Source: Pseudomonas sp. 5P_3.1_Bac2 (GTDB taxonomy: Bacteria; Pseudomonadota; Gammaproteobacteria; Pseudomonadales; Pseudomonadaceae). From it: a DNA stretch of 64,000 bases. The translations under genes and the position numbers were made by a program. This document shows, one piece after another, positions 1 to 12,971 of this stretch (position 1 is its first letter; the number at the start of each line of letters is the position of its first letter). Where the stretch lies: contig NZ_JANLNY010000023.1 of NCBI RefSeq assembly GCF_025465995.1, positions 248,001-312,000 on the forward strand, written 5' to 3'. The notes below the pieces were generated by a model that saw nothing but the letters and a program-made list of their open reading frames with translations, ran no database searches and was not told the DNA's origin.

Positions 1-2500
<2,500 letters not shown>

Positions 2501-2537
2501 TTCGCCATTCCCCTCTTGAACCGGGCGGCACAAGCCT

Positions 2538-2721
2538 TCAGTGAAGCCAATAAAGGACGGTTGTACCCAGCAACATGCTGACCAACCCCATCAGACGCAG
2601 TTATCGATCAGACAACCGAATCAATTGCCGCAAGCCCTCGCCAACCACGCGTATCGAGCAACGACGAGATGCCTCGCAGCACCAGCACTCGACAGAGGGC
2701 CATCGCCAATCCCTGCCACTT
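2538..2721 (-). pseudogene. Decayed DUF2065 small inner-membrane protein gene (PA4940-type)
   Basis: Between hflC and hisZ most pseudomonads carry a gene of about 60 codons for a DUF2065 membrane protein. Here the minus strand still encodes recognisable pieces of it, broken three ways. The first frame from 2721 reads KWQGLAMALCRVLVL and then RGWRG, but its first codon is AAG where ATG is expected. After the RGWRG codons one extra base shifts the frame. The second frame reads LRQLIRLSDR, a TAA stop, then [12 protein letters not shown] and TTVLYWLH before a TGA at 2538. The total of 184 bases equals 61 codons plus one base. The family match is from memory; the lesions are read directly. A sequencing error could explain one lesion but hardly all three. 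Confidence 0.85.
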
Positions 2722-2736
2722 GCTTGCCTCAGACGC

Positions 2737-2763
2737 AAAAAAGCCGGGATTTTCCCGGCTGCT
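2737..2763 (-). terminator. Rho-independent terminator after hflC
   Basis: On the minus strand an 8-bp stem (AGCCGGGA pairing with TCCCGGCT, loop of three A, positions 2742-2760) is followed by a run of T (2741-2737). It follows the hflC stop by about 60 bases and should end the hfq-hflXKC transcript before the DUF2065 remnant. Confidence 0.9.
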
Positions 2764-2790
2764 GCATGATACCACGTTTTATCCGAGGGT

Positions 2791-2816
2791 CACCCCGGCG
2801 GCTGCCCGCCGGGGTG
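2791..2816 (-). other. Strong GC-rich hairpin just behind the hflC stop
   Basis: CACCCCGGCGG (2791-2801) and CCGCCGGGGTG (2806-2816) form a perfect 11-bp stem with a four-base loop, seven bases past the hflC stop. No T-run follows, so it is probably a 3'-end stabilising hairpin or a helper for the terminator at 2737-2763 rather than a terminator itself. Confidence 0.65.
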
Positions 2817-2822
2817 TCGCAC

Positions 2823-3692
2823 TTAGGGCTTGGATTTCTCCAGGTAACGGAAGAAATCGCTCTTCGGATCGAGCACCAGCACGTCACGCTTATCAGCGAA
2901 GCTTTCGCGATAGGCGCGCAGGCTACGGTAGAAGCTATAGAACTCCTGATCCATGCTATAGGCCTTGGAGTAAATCGCTGCAGCTTGGGCATCACCCTCA
3001 CCACGCAACTCTTCGGCCTTACGATAGGCCTCGGCCAGCAGCACGCGGCGCTGACGGTCGGCATCAGCGCGAATACCTTCGGCCAATTCCTTACCTTTAG
3101 CGCGATGCTCACGAGCCTCACGTTCACGCTCGGAACCCATCCGATCGAACACGCTGCGGTTCACTTCCTTCGGCAGGTCGATGGCTTTAACGCGTACATC
3201 CACCACCTCAATGCCCAACTCACGTTGCGCGGCACGGTTCAGCGAGGCAGTTACATCAGCCATCAAGGCATCACGCTCACCAGATACCGACTCATGCAGA
3301 GTGCGCTTACCGAACTGGTCACGCAGGGACGCTTCCAGACGCCGAGCCAAACGCTCATCGGCAATCTGCTTCACCCCGGAAGTCGCGGTGTAATAACGCT
3401 CAGCATCGAGCACTCGCCATTTAGCGAAGGCATCGACCATCAGCGCTTTCTTCTCCAAGGTGAGGAAGCGCGAACTGGTGGCATCCAAGGTCAGCAAACG
3501 AGCATCAAAGGTGCGCACTTGGTTGACGTAAGGGATCTTCACATGCAGACCAGGCTTCACATCCGGCTGAACCACACGACCGAACTGCAACAGTACGGCC
3601 CGCTCGGTTTGCGCCACGATGTAAAAGCTATTCCACGCAACCAGCGCGATAACTACGCCAACAATCAGGGCGATCAGCGATTTATTGCTCAT
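2823..3692 (-). CDS. hflC: Protease modulator HflC
   Basis: HflC and HflK form a large inner-membrane SPFH complex that encloses FtsH and limits its access to membrane substrates. The 289-residue protein has one N-terminal membrane segment (LIALIVGVVIALVAW) followed by the periplasmic SPFH/Band-7 domain and a charged helical region rich in Arg and Glu around residues 180-240. The ATG at 3692 (MSNKSL) is chosen over an in-frame TTG at 3695 because it overlaps the hflK stop as TGATG, a translational-coupling arrangement. It is the last gene of the nnr-to-hflC run and is followed by two hairpins. Confidence 0.97.
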   Translation of the reverse strand: MSNKSLIALIVGVVIALVAWNSFYIVAQTERAVLLQFGRVVQPDVKPGLHVKIPYVNQVRTFDARLLTLDATSSRFLTLEKKALMVDAFAKWRVLDAERYYTATSGVKQIADERLARRLEASLRDQFGKRTLHESVSGERDALMADVTASLNRAAQRELGIEVVDVRVKAIDLPKEVNRSVFDRMGSEREREAREHRAKGKELAEGIRADADRQRRVLLAEAYRKAEELRGEGDAQAAAIYSKAYSMDQEFYSFYRSLRAYRESFADKRDVLVLDPKSDFFRYLEKSKP

Positions 3693-4849
3693 CAACGGCT
3701 CTCCCTTGTGCGCAGATCAACCTGGGCAGGGTTAACAACCCGCGCCGGGACATCACCAGTGCTGCTGGCCGCGCCAGAAATCGAACTCGGCGCGGCAGTG
3801 CTGCGCGAATCAATCATTTTATCCAGCGGCAGATAGAGCAAATTGTTCTGCCCTTTGTCGCCAGTGACGAGCACTTTGCTGGTATTGGTCATCAACTCTT
3901 GCATGGTGTCGAGATACAGACGCTCACGAGTCACTTCAGGCGCCTTACGGTATTCCGCCACCAACGCCGTGAAGCGATCCGCCTCACCTTGAGCACGGGA
4001 TACCACTTCATCACGGTAACCGCTGGCATCTTCGATCAAGCGCTGGGCCTGACCACGAGCCTCAGGCACCACGCCATTGGCATAGCTTTCCGCCTGGTTT
4101 TTCTCGCGCTGCTCGTCTTCACGGGCACGGATCACGTCGTCGAACGCCTCTTGCACCTCACGCGGTGCAGCGGCGCTTTGCAGGTTGACCTGAGTCACAG
4201 CAATGCCGGTGCCATAGGTGTCGAGGAAACGCTGCAGGCGCTCCTTCACTTCAACCGCCATCTGCTCACGGCCTTCGGTCAACACCTGATCCATTTCGGT
4301 GGAACCCACGACATGGCGCACGGCACTGTCGGTGGCGTGTTGCAGGCTCACTTCAGGCTGATCGACATTAAGCACGAAGTCTTTCAGGCTGCTGATCTTG
4401 TACTGCACGGTCAGCGGCACTTCGATGATGTTCTCGTCTTCCGTCAGCATCTGCCCTTGCTTGCTGTAAGCACGCTCACGGGTGACGTTTTCCTGGAATT
4501 TACGATCAATCGGCGGGAAGTAGATGTTCAGGCCCGGGCCCACGGTTTCGTAGTACTTACCGAAACGCAGCACCACTGCCTGCTCTTGCTCGTCGACCAC
4601 ATAAATTGCGCTGTACAGCCACACTGCAGCCAACACCGCCAATGCAATAAATAGCAGACCGAAGCCACCACTCTTGCCCGAGCCGGCATCACCGCCGCCC
4701 CGTTTTTTGCCGCCGATCAAGCCATTAAGGCTCTCTTGCAGCTTGCGGAAGGCTTCATCGATATCTGGCGGGCCCTTGCGATCACCGTTCTTACGGCCAC
4801 CCCATGGATCCTGATTATTCGAATTGCCACCCGGCTCATTCCAAGCCAT
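3692..4849 (-). CDS. hflK: Protease modulator HflK
   Basis: HflK is the larger partner of HflC in the FtsH-regulating membrane complex. The 385-residue product starts MAWNEPGGNSNNQDPWGG, the Gly/Asn/Pro-rich cytoplasmic head typical of HflK. One membrane helix follows (FGLLFIALAVLAAVWLYSAI, about residues 70-90), then the SPFH domain and a charged coiled segment. An upstream in-frame ATG at 4861 exists, but the ATG at 4849 has a GGAG site at good spacing and the conserved N-terminus. The stop codon overlaps the hflC start by one base, and hflX lies about 96 bases upstream in the same operon. Confidence 0.97.
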   Translation of the reverse strand: MAWNEPGGNSNNQDPWGGRKNGDRKGPPDIDEAFRKLQESLNGLIGGKKRGGGDAGSGKSGGFGLLFIALAVLAAVWLYSAIYVVDEQEQAVVLRFGKYYETVGPGLNIYFPPIDRKFQENVTRERAYSKQGQMLTEDENIIEVPLTVQYKISSLKDFVLNVDQPEVSLQHATDSAVRHVVGSTEMDQVLTEGREQMAVEVKERLQRFLDTYGTGIAVTQVNLQSAAAPREVQEAFDDVIRAREDEQREKNQAESYANGVVPEARGQAQRLIEDASGYRDEVVSRAQGEADRFTALVAEYRKAPEVTRERLYLDTMQELMTNTSKVLVTGDKGQNNLLYLPLDKMIDSRSTAAPSSISGAASSTGDVPARVVNPAQVDLRTRESR

Positions 4850-4945
4850 AGCGCTCTCCATCTAATAAAGCAAAGACGCGCCCACGGCGCGCCCACCAAT
4901 GCTACAGAATGCACGCAATCAGCGGCAAAGTCGCTGGAGCAGGCT

Positions 4946-6247
4946 TTATTGCAAAGTGTGTTGCTCAATAAACTCTACAGGTTGTAGCCCCTCACGACTG
5001 ACAATACGGTTTAGCTCAACCCGCGGCAAACGCACCGCCAGCAAGCTACTCCCATCCTCCGTGTGAGCTTCATTCTGCACAGCCCCCAAGGCAAAAAACT
5101 GTGCACGCAAACGCCCCAGGCGCTGCGGCAACTGTAATGTGCCCACAAACAGATCATCGCCCAACAACTCAGCGATGGCCTGTTTTAACAAGCCTAGACC
5201 ACGACCGTCACGGGCAGATAACCACACCCGCACCGGCTTGCCATCACCATCACGCTGAATCTGCGGCTCAACCCCTTCCAGCAGATCGAGCTTGTTATAC
5301 ACCTCAAGGATCGGCAATTCGTTGGCACCGATCTCACCCAGCACCGCCAACACCTGCTCGATCTGCTGATCGCGTTCAGGCTCATGGGAGTCGATCACAT
5401 GCAACAGCAAATCGGCATTGCTCGATTCTTCAAGGGTGGCGCGAAACGCCTCAACCAGCTTATGCGGCAGATGACGAATAAAGCCCACAGTATCAGCCAG
5501 CACCACAGGCCCCAAGTCCTCTAGCTCCAGACGGCGCAGGGTGGGGTCGAGGGTGGCGAATAGCTGATCCGCCGCATATACCTCGGAGGTGGTCAGGGCG
5601 TTGAATAAGGTGGACTTGCCGGCGTTGGTATAGCCGACCAAAGAAACCGAAGGAATATCAGCACGCTGCCGACCACGCCGCGCTTGTTCGCGCTGGCTGC
5701 GCACCTTCTCCAGCTTTTGCTTGATTTGGCGAATGCGTACCCGCAGCAAACGGCGGTCAGTCTCTAACTGGGTTTCACCCGGACCGCGCAGACCAATACC
5801 GCCTTTCTGCCGCTCAAGGTGCGTCCAGCCGCGTACCAGCCGCGTGCTCATATGATCGAGCTGGGCTAGTTCGACTTGCAGTTTGCCTTCATGGGTACGT
5901 GCGCGCTGAGCAAAGATATCGAGGATCAGGCCGGTACGATCCAGCACCCGACACTCGAACACTCGCTCAAGGTTACGCTCCTGGCTGGGGGTCAGGACAT
6001 GGTTAAAGATCACCAGATCAGCCTCAGTGGCTTTGACCTGATCACGCAATTCCTCAACCTTGCCCGTGCCAATCAGAAATTTGGCCGCCAGTTTGTTACT
6101 GGGGATGCTGAAAAACGCTACGGTTTCAGCACCAGCCGATAGCGCCAGCTCTTGGAACTCCTGCGGGTCCTCGCGCGCCTCGGAATTTTGGCTATCCAAG
6201 TGAACCAGGATAGCCCGCTCTCCACCTTCATGGCGCTCAAAGAACAA
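4946..6247 (-). CDS. hflX: Ribosome-associated GTPase HflX (TTG start)
   Basis: HflX is a GTPase that binds the 50S subunit and splits stalled ribosomes under stress. The 433-residue protein has the N-terminal HflX domain, a glycine-rich linker (GGIGLRGPGETQLETDRR), and a G domain with G1 GYTNAGKST, G3 DTVGF and G4 NKLD. The only start giving the conserved MFFERHEGGERA N-terminus is TTG at 6247. It is preceded by a full AGGAGG site five bases away, so I take the rare start as genuine. It follows hfq by 14 bases and is probably cotranscribed with it. Confidence 0.96.
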   Translation of the reverse strand: MFFERHEGGERAILVHLDSQNSEAREDPQEFQELALSAGAETVAFFSIPSNKLAAKFLIGTGKVEELRDQVKATEADLVIFNHVLTPSQERNLERVFECRVLDRTGLILDIFAQRARTHEGKLQVELAQLDHMSTRLVRGWTHLERQKGGIGLRGPGETQLETDRRLLRVRIRQIKQKLEKVRSQREQARRGRQRADIPSVSLVGYTNAGKSTLFNALTTSEVYAADQLFATLDPTLRRLELEDLGPVVLADTVGFIRHLPHKLVEAFRATLEESSNADLLLHVIDSHEPERDQQIEQVLAVLGEIGANELPILEVYNKLDLLEGVEPQIQRDGDGKPVRVWLSARDGRGLGLLKQAIAELLGDDLFVGTLQLPQRLGRLRAQFFALGAVQNEAHTEDGSSLLAVRLPRVELNRIVSREGLQPVEFIEQHTLQ

Positions 6248-6261
6248 TGCAGCCTCCTAAA

Positions 6262-6543
<282 letters not shown>

Positions 6544-6625
6544 TCAATATTTCAAGAATTTTTAAGTAAATCAGCAAACGGCATAAAGCGGTCTAGCACA
6601 GGGTCAGACGGCTAACGGCAGAGTC

Positions 6626-7600
6626 TCAGGCCAATATGGAGATCGTAGACAGGTATTTCAAGGTTCGCGACAGATTGTCGCAATCCGCACTGTCCAACCA
6701 GTGCACATCCTGCCATCCACGTAGCCAGGTGAACTGTCGCTTGGCCAACTGGCGCGTGGCAATAACCCCGCGCTCCTGCATCTGCTCAGCACTGAGATTG
6801 CCATCCAGGTAATCCCAGACTTGCCGATAGCCCACTGCTCTTATAGACGGCAGACCAACGTGCAAGTCACTGCGTTGATGCAGTTTTTCGACCTCAGCAA
6901 CTAGCCCGCGTTCCAACATCAGCGTAAATCGCTGAGCAATTCGCTCATGCAACATTTGCCGCTGCGCCGGAGCAATGGCTAATTGGGCGACAGTATAGGG
7001 TAATTGCGTACCCCCCGTTGTGGCACCAGCGCTATTTTCTGTAGCTTGGCGTTGCCGGTGCGCGGTCATGCTTTGCCCACTGACGTGATACACCTCGAGG
7101 GCACGAATCAAACGCTGCGGATCGTTGGGGTGGATGCGTGCAGCCGATTCCGGGTCCACCGCGCGCAGCTCATCGTGCAGCGCCTGCCAGCCATGCTGCT
7201 CGGCGCGCTGTTCCAATTGGGCACGCAGCTCCGCATCAGCACTGGGCATCTCGGCCAAGCCCTCCAGCAGCGCTTTGTAATACAGCATGGTGCCGCCGAC
7301 TAATAAGGGGATTTTGCCGCGCGCAGTGATTTGCGCCATCGCGGCCAATGCATCGTGACGAAACTGGGCGGCGGAATAACTTTCCACGGGGTCACAGATA
7401 TCCACCAAACGATGGGGAAACTCCGCCAGCGTGGCTTTATCTGGCTTGGCCGTGCCGATGTCCATGTCGCGATAGATCAACGCCGAGTCGACACTGATCA
7501 GCTCGCAGGGCAGCACCCGCGCCAGCTCCAGCGCCAAGTCGGTTTTCCCGGCAGCGGTGGGGCCCATTAAAAAAATCGCCGGTGGCAGGCGCTTGGACAT
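6626..7600 (-). CDS. miaA: tRNA dimethylallyltransferase MiaA
   Basis: MiaA adds a dimethylallyl group to N6 of A37 in tRNAs that read UNN codons, the first step towards ms2i6A. The 324-residue protein has the P-loop GPTAAGKT at residues 13-20, the [18 protein letters not shown] active-site segment, and the [12 protein letters not shown] and RLIRALEV motifs. It lies between mutL (33 bases upstream) and hfq (about 100 bases downstream) on the same strand, as in many gammaproteobacteria. Confidence 0.98.
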   Translation of the reverse strand: MSKRLPPAIFLMGPTAAGKTDLALELARVLPCELISVDSALIYRDMDIGTAKPDKATLAEFPHRLVDICDPVESYSAAQFRHDALAAMAQITARGKIPLLVGGTMLYYKALLEGLAEMPSADAELRAQLEQRAEQHGWQALHDELRAVDPESAARIHPNDPQRLIRALEVYHVSGQSMTAHRQRQATENSAGATTGGTQLPYTVAQLAIAPAQRQMLHERIAQRFTLMLERGLVAEVEKLHQRSDLHVGLPSIRAVGYRQVWDYLDGNLSAEQMQERGVIATRQLAKRQFTWLRGWQDVHWLDSADCDNLSRTLKYLSTISILA

Positions 7601-7633
7601 ACAAGAAATCTCTAGGGAACGCTGCGCGGCGAA

Positions 7634-9526
7634 TTAACGACCGCGCAGGAACAGCTTATCGAGGTCGTCCATGGCCATTTGCGTCCAGGTCGGACGGCCA
7701 TGGTTGCATTGACCACTGCGCTCGGTGTGTTCCATGTCGCGCAACAGTGCGTTCATTTCCGGCAGGGTCAGACGGCGATTGGCGCGCACCGCACCGTGGC
7801 AAGCCATGGTGCCGAGCAGTTCATTCAGGTGGGCCTGGATACGATCCGTGGTGCCGTACTCCAGCAGGTCACCCAATACATCCTGAACCAAGCGAGTCGC
7901 CTCAGCTTGTTTCAGCAGTGCCGGGATTTGCCGGATTGCCAGGCTTTCCGGGCCTAAGCGTTGCAGCTCAAAGCCGAGTTTCTGGAACCACTCGCTGTGC
8001 TCTTCCGCGCAGTCGGCTTCGCGCTGACTCACGGCAATCGACTCCGGCACCAACAGCGGCTGGCCGCGCAGACCTTCACTGGCCATGGCCACCTTCAAGC
8101 GCTCATAGGTGATGCGCTCATGGGCGGCGTGCATATCCACCACCACCATGCCATGCACGTTCTCGGCGAGGATATAAATACCCTTGAGCTGCGCGATGGC
8201 GTAGCCCAACGGCGGAATATCGCCCTGCGCTTCTGGCAACGCCGGAGCCGCAACGCTGCCGCTAGCGGCTGGCGTGGGCAGCGGGGCAAAAAACTCGCGG
8301 TAGGCACCTTGGGCTTCTGCTGTCGGAAAGGCAGGTTCTGGGCGCGGCGCTTGGTAGCCAGCACCGGGCGAGCGCCAAAGCGACGGGCTGGGCGTGCTCT
8401 GCAAGAGGCTCGCAGCCAGGCCGATTTCCCCTTGCGGGCCGAACTCACCGGCCGCCGCACCGGTAATCCGCGGCACTTCTGCCGTGATTACCGGCGCGCT
8501 CAGATGATCTTCCGGACGCACTTCGCCCAAGGCGCGGTGCAGGGTGCCATAGAGGAAGTCATGGACCATGCGCCCGTCACGGAAACGCACCTCGTGCTTA
8601 GTCGGGTGCACGTTGACGTCGACCACACCGGGATCGATTTCCAAAAACAGCACAAAGGTCGGGTGACGACCATTGAACAGCACGTCGCGATAAGCCTGGC
8701 GCACCGCGTGGGCCACCAGCTTGTCGCGCACGGTGCGGCCATTCACATAGAAATACTGCAAGTCCGCCTGACTGCGCGAATAGGTCGGCAAACCGACCCA
8801 GCCCCACAGGTGCAGGCCATTGCGCTCGATATCAATAGGCAGCGCCTGTTCTAAAAAGGCGCTGCCACAGACCGCAGCCACGCGCCGCGCCCGACTGACC
8901 TCATCCGGCGCCTCGTGCAGGTTCAGCACACTTTTACCGTTATGACGCAGGTTAAACGCCACGTCGAAGCGGGCCAGCGCCAAGCGTTTGATCACTTCTT
9001 GCAGATGATCGAATTCGGTCTTTTCGGTCTTGAGAAACTTACGCCGCGCCGGGGTATTGAAGAACAGGTCGCGGACTTCCACCGAGGTGCCGACCGGATG
9101 CGCGGCAGGCTGCACACGGGCATCCATGTCGCGGCCTTCGGTTTCCACCTGCCAGGCCTGGCTGGCCTCGGCGGTGCGCGAAGTCAGGGTCAGGCGCGCC
9201 ACCGAGCTGATCGAAGCCAGTGCCTCACCCCGGAAGCCTAGGCTCATCACGTGCTCAAGGTCTTCCAGATCGCGGATCTTACTGGTGGCGTGGCGCGCCA
9301 GGGCCAGTGGCAAATCGTCTTCGGCAATACCGCTGCCGTCGTCACGCACTTTAAGCAGTTTGACCCCGCCCTGCTCGACGTCCACCTCGATGCGTTTAGC
9401 CCCGGAGTCGAGGCTGTTTTCCAGCAACTCTTTGATCACCGAAGCCGGACGTTCAACCACCTCACCGGCGGCAATCTGGTTGGCTAGGCGCGGGCTAAGC
9501 AGTTGGATGCGGGCAGCCTGGCTCAT
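7634..9526 (-). CDS. mutL: DNA mismatch repair protein MutL
   Basis: MutL couples MutS mismatch recognition to strand incision and excision. The 630-residue protein has an N-terminal GHKL ATPase ([39 protein letters not shown]), a Pro/Ala-rich linker near residues 340-430, and a C-terminal dimerisation domain. The C-terminal part carries [12 protein letters not shown], close to the DQHA(X)2E(X)4E endonuclease motif of MutL proteins from bacteria without MutH, so this MutL is probably the nicking enzyme. Its ATG overlaps the amiB stop (ATGA), indicating coupled translation. Confidence 0.98.
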   Translation of the reverse strand: MSQAARIQLLSPRLANQIAAGEVVERPASVIKELLENSLDSGAKRIEVDVEQGGVKLLKVRDDGSGIAEDDLPLALARHATSKIRDLEDLEHVMSLGFRGEALASISSVARLTLTSRTAEASQAWQVETEGRDMDARVQPAAHPVGTSVEVRDLFFNTPARRKFLKTEKTEFDHLQEVIKRLALARFDVAFNLRHNGKSVLNLHEAPDEVSRARRVAAVCGSAFLEQALPIDIERNGLHLWGWVGLPTYSRSQADLQYFYVNGRTVRDKLVAHAVRQAYRDVLFNGRHPTFVLFLEIDPGVVDVNVHPTKHEVRFRDGRMVHDFLYGTLHRALGEVRPEDHLSAPVITAEVPRITGAAAGEFGPQGEIGLAASLLQSTPSPSLWRSPGAGYQAPRPEPAFPTAEAQGAYREFFAPLPTPAASGSVAAPALPEAQGDIPPLGYAIAQLKGIYILAENVHGMVVVDMHAAHERITYERLKVAMASEGLRGQPLLVPESIAVSQREADCAEEHSEWFQKLGFELQRLGPESLAIRQIPALLKQAEATRLVQDVLGDLLEYGTTDRIQAHLNELLGTMACHGAVRANRRLTLPEMNALLRDMEHTERSGQCNHGRPTWTQMAMDDLDKLFLRGR

Positions 9527-10953
9527 TGCTGGGCCGCCAAAGCAGTGGCCGGGATCTTCAAGCGCTGGCCAACCTTAATCACATCGTTGTTCAGTGAGTT
9601 GGCATCACGCAGCACGGCCAGGCTGACCTGATAGCGCTGAGCGATCAACGCCAGGCTTTCGCCAGAGCTGACCACATGTTCGCGGGGGCCCAGGGTAATT
9701 TTGCCGCTGTCGCGCAGCCACGCCACATAGGTGCCGGGCGGCGGATTCTCGTGGAAGAACTGGCGCACGCCGCTGACGATCGAGCGACTCAGCGCCTGCT
9801 GGTGGCTCGCCGTGCTCAACTTGCTGGCTTCCTTGGGGTTGGAGATAAACCCGGTTTCGACCAAGATCGACGGAATATCCGGGGACTTGAGCACCATAAA
9901 GCCAGCCTGCTCGACGCGCTTCTTATGCAGCGACGTGACGCGGCCCATATTACCCAGCACCTTATTGCCAACATTGAGGCTGGACGACAACGAAGCGGTC
10001 ATCGACAGGTCCAGCAGCACGCCGGCGAGCATGCGGTCTTTGTCATCGAGGCTAACGTTGCCGGCGCCGCCGATTAAGTCCGACTGGTTTTCCGTATCCG
10101 CCAGCCAACGCGCGGTCTCAGAAGTGGCGCCACGATCCGACAAGGCATATACCGAGGCCCCGAAGGCAGAGGCGCGTGGCGCGGCATCGGCATGGATCGA
10201 GACGAACAAGTCGGCGCCCTTCTTACGGGCAATCTCGGTGCGTTTGCGTAGCGGGATAAAGTAGTCGCCGGTGCGCACCAGCTCGCCACGGAAGCCCTTC
10301 TCGGCATTGATCTGACGCTGCAGCTCCTTGGCAATGGCCAAGGTCACGTTCTTCTCAAACTGATTTTTGTTCGGTCCCAGAGCACCCGGGTCTTCACCGC
10401 CATGGCCGGCGTCGATGGCGATAACGATATCGCGCTTGCCATTAGGCACCGGCGTCAGCTTCTGCGGAGTCTGGGTCGGCGTCACTGGCACCACAGGTTT
10501 GCTCGCGGTGGTGGTGCTCGGCAAGCTAGGCGCGGCGCCCGCTTCCTGATCGAACAGGTCGACCACCAGGCGATTGCCGTACTGCTGGTTAGGTGCCAGG
10601 GTGAAGCTTTTCGGGGTGACGGCGGCGGACAGATCGATCACCACGCGCAGCTCTTCGGCTGAGCGCTGGGCCGAACGCACGGCGGTAATCGGTGTGTTAG
10701 CCAAGGCCAGCTGATCAAGACGGGTGGCCAGCTTAGCGCCGTTGATATCAATGACGATGCGATTCGGTGCGCTCAACTGGAACACACTGTGCTGCACCGG
10801 ACCTGAAAGGTCGAAAACCAGGCGAGTGTTATCTGGCGCTCGCCACAAACGCACACTGCGCACATCTGAAGCGGCCAAAACATCGGTCGCCAGCGCCACC
10901 AATGCCACTCCAATTGTGATGAAACGCGCGCCTATGCGCATAGCCAACCCCAT
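9523..10953 (-). CDS. amiB: N-acetylmuramoyl-L-alanine amidase AmiB
   Basis: AmiB is a periplasmic zinc amidase that cleaves septal peptidoglycan for daughter-cell separation. Order of parts: a signal peptide ending near [13 protein letters not shown], an AMIN domain ([18 protein letters not shown]) that directs it to the septum, a Pro/Thr-rich linker, an Amidase_3 domain with [24 protein letters not shown] and LVETGFISN, and a C-terminal LysM motif. I take the ATG at 10953 (MGLAMRIG), two bases past the tsaE stop; the next ATG at 10941 is also possible and has a GGGG stretch upstream. A longer frame to 11022 lies inside tsaE and would spoil the signal peptide. Confidence 0.96.
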   Translation of the reverse strand: MGLAMRIGARFITIGVALVALATDVLAASDVRSVRLWRAPDNTRLVFDLSGPVQHSVFQLSAPNRIVIDINGAKLATRLDQLALANTPITAVRSAQRSAEELRVVIDLSAAVTPKSFTLAPNQQYGNRLVVDLFDQEAGAAPSLPSTTTASKPVVPVTPTQTPQKLTPVPNGKRDIVIAIDAGHGGEDPGALGPNKNQFEKNVTLAIAKELQRQINAEKGFRGELVRTGDYFIPLRKRTEIARKKGADLFVSIHADAAPRASAFGASVYALSDRGATSETARWLADTENQSDLIGGAGNVSLDDKDRMLAGVLLDLSMTASLSSSLNVGNKVLGNMGRVTSLHKKRVEQAGFMVLKSPDIPSILVETGFISNPKEASKLSTASHQQALSRSIVSGVRQFFHENPPPGTYVAWLRDSGKITLGPREHVVSSGESLALIAQRYQVSLAVLRDANSLNNDVIKVGQRLKIPATALAAQQ

Positions 10954-10955
10954 AT

Positions 10956-11426
10956 TCAATTCGTTTTGCCGCTCAAAGCCGCGCACCATGCACTGCCACG
11001 CGCGCCATGTGCCTGCAAACACAGGGCACGCCCGGCGTTTTGCGGGCTAATGGTAATGTCAAGGTCGGCCTTTGGCAAAACGCCTGCGCCGCGCTGTGGC
11101 CATTCGACCAAACACAAGGCATCGCCGGCGAAGTAATCGCGAATGCCGAGGAACTCCAACTCCTCCGGATCAACCAGACGATATAGATCAAAGTGATAGA
11201 CGCGCACGGTGCCAATCTCATAGGGCTCGACCAAGGTAAAGGTCGGACTCTTGACCGCGCCGACATGGCCCAGCCCACGGATAATCCCACGCGACAAGGT
11301 GGTTTTACCCGCCCCCAGATCGCCGTGCAGGTAAATCACCCCAACGCCTGCGCTCACCTCCGCGATACGCGCCCCCAGCGCCAGCATCGCTTCTTCGTCA
11401 GCGGCAAACAGCTCTAATTCAGACAC
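10956..11426 (-). CDS. tsaE: tRNA threonylcarbamoyladenosine synthesis ATPase TsaE
   Basis: TsaE is the ATPase partner of TsaB/TsaD in making t6A37 in tRNAs that read ANN codons. The 156-residue protein has the P-loop [10 protein letters not shown], the [12 protein letters not shown] segment, HFDLYRL and LVEWPQRG, all typical of the family. The GTG at 11426 (VSELELFA) overlaps the last eight bases of nnr and gives the usual family length. A reading frame starting at 11471 would run far into nnr. amiB starts two bases downstream. Confidence 0.95.
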   Translation of the reverse strand: MSELELFAADEEAMLALGARIAEVSAGVGVIYLHGDLGAGKTTLSRGIIRGLGHVGAVKSPTFTLVEPYEIGTVRVYHFDLYRLVDPEELEFLGIRDYFAGDALCLVEWPQRGAGVLPKADLDITISPQNAGRALCLQAHGARGSAWCAALSGKTN

Positions 11427-12912
11427 CCAGTTGCTCCTGCAATAACGCTCGAATAACTTCACACAAATCACTGGCTGCCAGACCCGCGCCCTTCACGGCC
11501 AAACGCTCACCGGCACAGGCGTGCACGTACACCGCCAATTGCGCCGCTGCCAGAGGCGCTAAACCTTGGGCTAGCAAGGCGGCGATCAGGCCGGTCAGCA
11601 CATCACCTAAACCTGCGCCGGCCATTACCGGATTGCCGCGCTCGCACAACCATAGGCGACCATCCGGAGCGGCAATTAAACTGCCGGCCCCTTTTAATAA
11701 ACACACTTGCTGATAGCGCTGGGCCAAGGCCCGCGCTGCCGCAGGCCGATCTGCCTGCACTTGGGCAGTGCTCAGCCCCAATAAACGTGCAGCCTCGCCC
11801 GGATGCGGAGTCAGCACCGCCACATCAGGTAACTTGACCGCGCCTTGCGCCAGCAGGTTCAGTGCGTCGGCATCCCACACTTGCGCAGCCGGGCTAATAG
11901 CCGCTGCGGACAGCAAGCTGCGACTCCACGCCGTTTGCCCCAAACCCGGACCTACCGCCAGCACACTGGCCGCTTGCGTCAACCTTAGCAGTTGATTGGC
12001 CGAGGCCACACCAGCGCCCATCACCTCCGGCAAGCGCGCCTGAACCGCAGGCAGATGCTCAGTGCGCGTGGCCAAACTGACCAAACCTGCGCCCGCGCGC
12101 AACGCCATCTGCGCACTGAGCATGGGTGCGCCAGCAAAGCCACGCTCGCCACCGACCACCAAAACATGCCCCAACTGGCCCTTATGCACCCCAGGCGAGC
12201 GCGGCGCCAAACGCGGCACATTGCTATCCGTCAGACGCAACGCGCTATAGGCCTGGCTGGCAACTATCGCCGGATCTGCCTGTAAATCAGCCAAGCGCAC
12301 AGCACCGACATAAGACGCTGCCTGCCCAGTAAATAGCCCCAGCTTTAACCCGATCAGGCTTACCGTCAGCTCGGCGCGCACCGCCACGCCCAGTACCTGG
12401 CCGGTGTCGGCACACAGACCGGACGGCAGATCGGCGGCCAGCACCGGCAAGCCACTGGCATTCAGCGCCTCGATAACTTGCGCAAACGGCTGACTGACGG
12501 CGCCGCGCAGGCCTGTGCCCAGCAGGGCATCGAGCACCACGCCGCGCAGCACGCTCGATGCCTGCCAGGGTTGCACCGCCACCCCCGCCGCCACGGCGGC
12601 ATCCCGCGCTTGCGCGGCAGAGCCGCTCAGCGCTGCGGGCTCACCGACGCTTAGCAGTTGCACCTGCCAGCCGGCCTGCTGCGCCAGCGCGGCGACTACA
12701 TAACCATCGCCGGCGTTGTTACCCTTGCCAGCCAGCACCGTCAGCTCGCGCATACGCGGCCAACGCTCGCCCAACGCTTGCCAAATGGCCTCGCCAGCGC
12801 GTTGCATCAAGGTAAAGGCCGGGGTACCGGCGGCGATCAGACGCTGATCCAACTCGCGCACTTGCGCGGCGCTGTACAGGGCTAACGGCAGAATCTCTGG
12901 CGAATGCGGCAT
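11419..12912 (-). CDS. nnr: Bifunctional NAD(P)HX epimerase / dehydratase
   Basis: Nnr repairs hydrated NADH and NADPH: the N-terminal YjeF_N half epimerises NAD(P)HX and the C-terminal carbohydrate-kinase-like half dehydrates it at the expense of ADP. The 497-residue protein shows [14 protein letters not shown] in the epimerase half and [26 protein letters not shown] and [16 protein letters not shown] in the dehydratase half. It is the first gene of the minus-strand run and is divergent from queG with about 60 bases between the two starts, which probably hold both promoters. Its 3' end overlaps tsaE. Confidence 0.97.
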   Translation of the reverse strand: MPHSPEILPLALYSAAQVRELDQRLIAAGTPAFTLMQRAGEAIWQALGERWPRMRELTVLAGKGNNAGDGYVVAALAQQAGWQVQLLSVGEPAALSGSAAQARDAAVAAGVAVQPWQASSVLRGVVLDALLGTGLRGAVSQPFAQVIEALNASGLPVLAADLPSGLCADTGQVLGVAVRAELTVSLIGLKLGLFTGQAASYVGAVRLADLQADPAIVASQAYSALRLTDSNVPRLAPRSPGVHKGQLGHVLVVGGERGFAGAPMLSAQMALRAGAGLVSLATRTEHLPAVQARLPEVMGAGVASANQLLRLTQAASVLAVGPGLGQTAWSRSLLSAAAISPAAQVWDADALNLLAQGAVKLPDVAVLTPHPGEAARLLGLSTAQVQADRPAAARALAQRYQQVCLLKGAGSLIAAPDGRLWLCERGNPVMAGAGLGDVLTGLIAALLAQGLAPLAAAQLAVYVHACAGERLAVKGAGLAASDLCEVIRALLQEQLGV

Positions 12913-12971
12913 GCGTGGGCTCCGATGTCTGGCAGAATTATACCCACCTGCGTCCCGGATAGCCGTTTTCT

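Noticed and set aside
2541..3836. Plus-strand reading frame of 431 codons opposite the DUF2065 remnant, hflC and the end of hflK
   Set aside because: It is a shadow of hflC/hflK on the other strand and its composition is not that of a protein gene.
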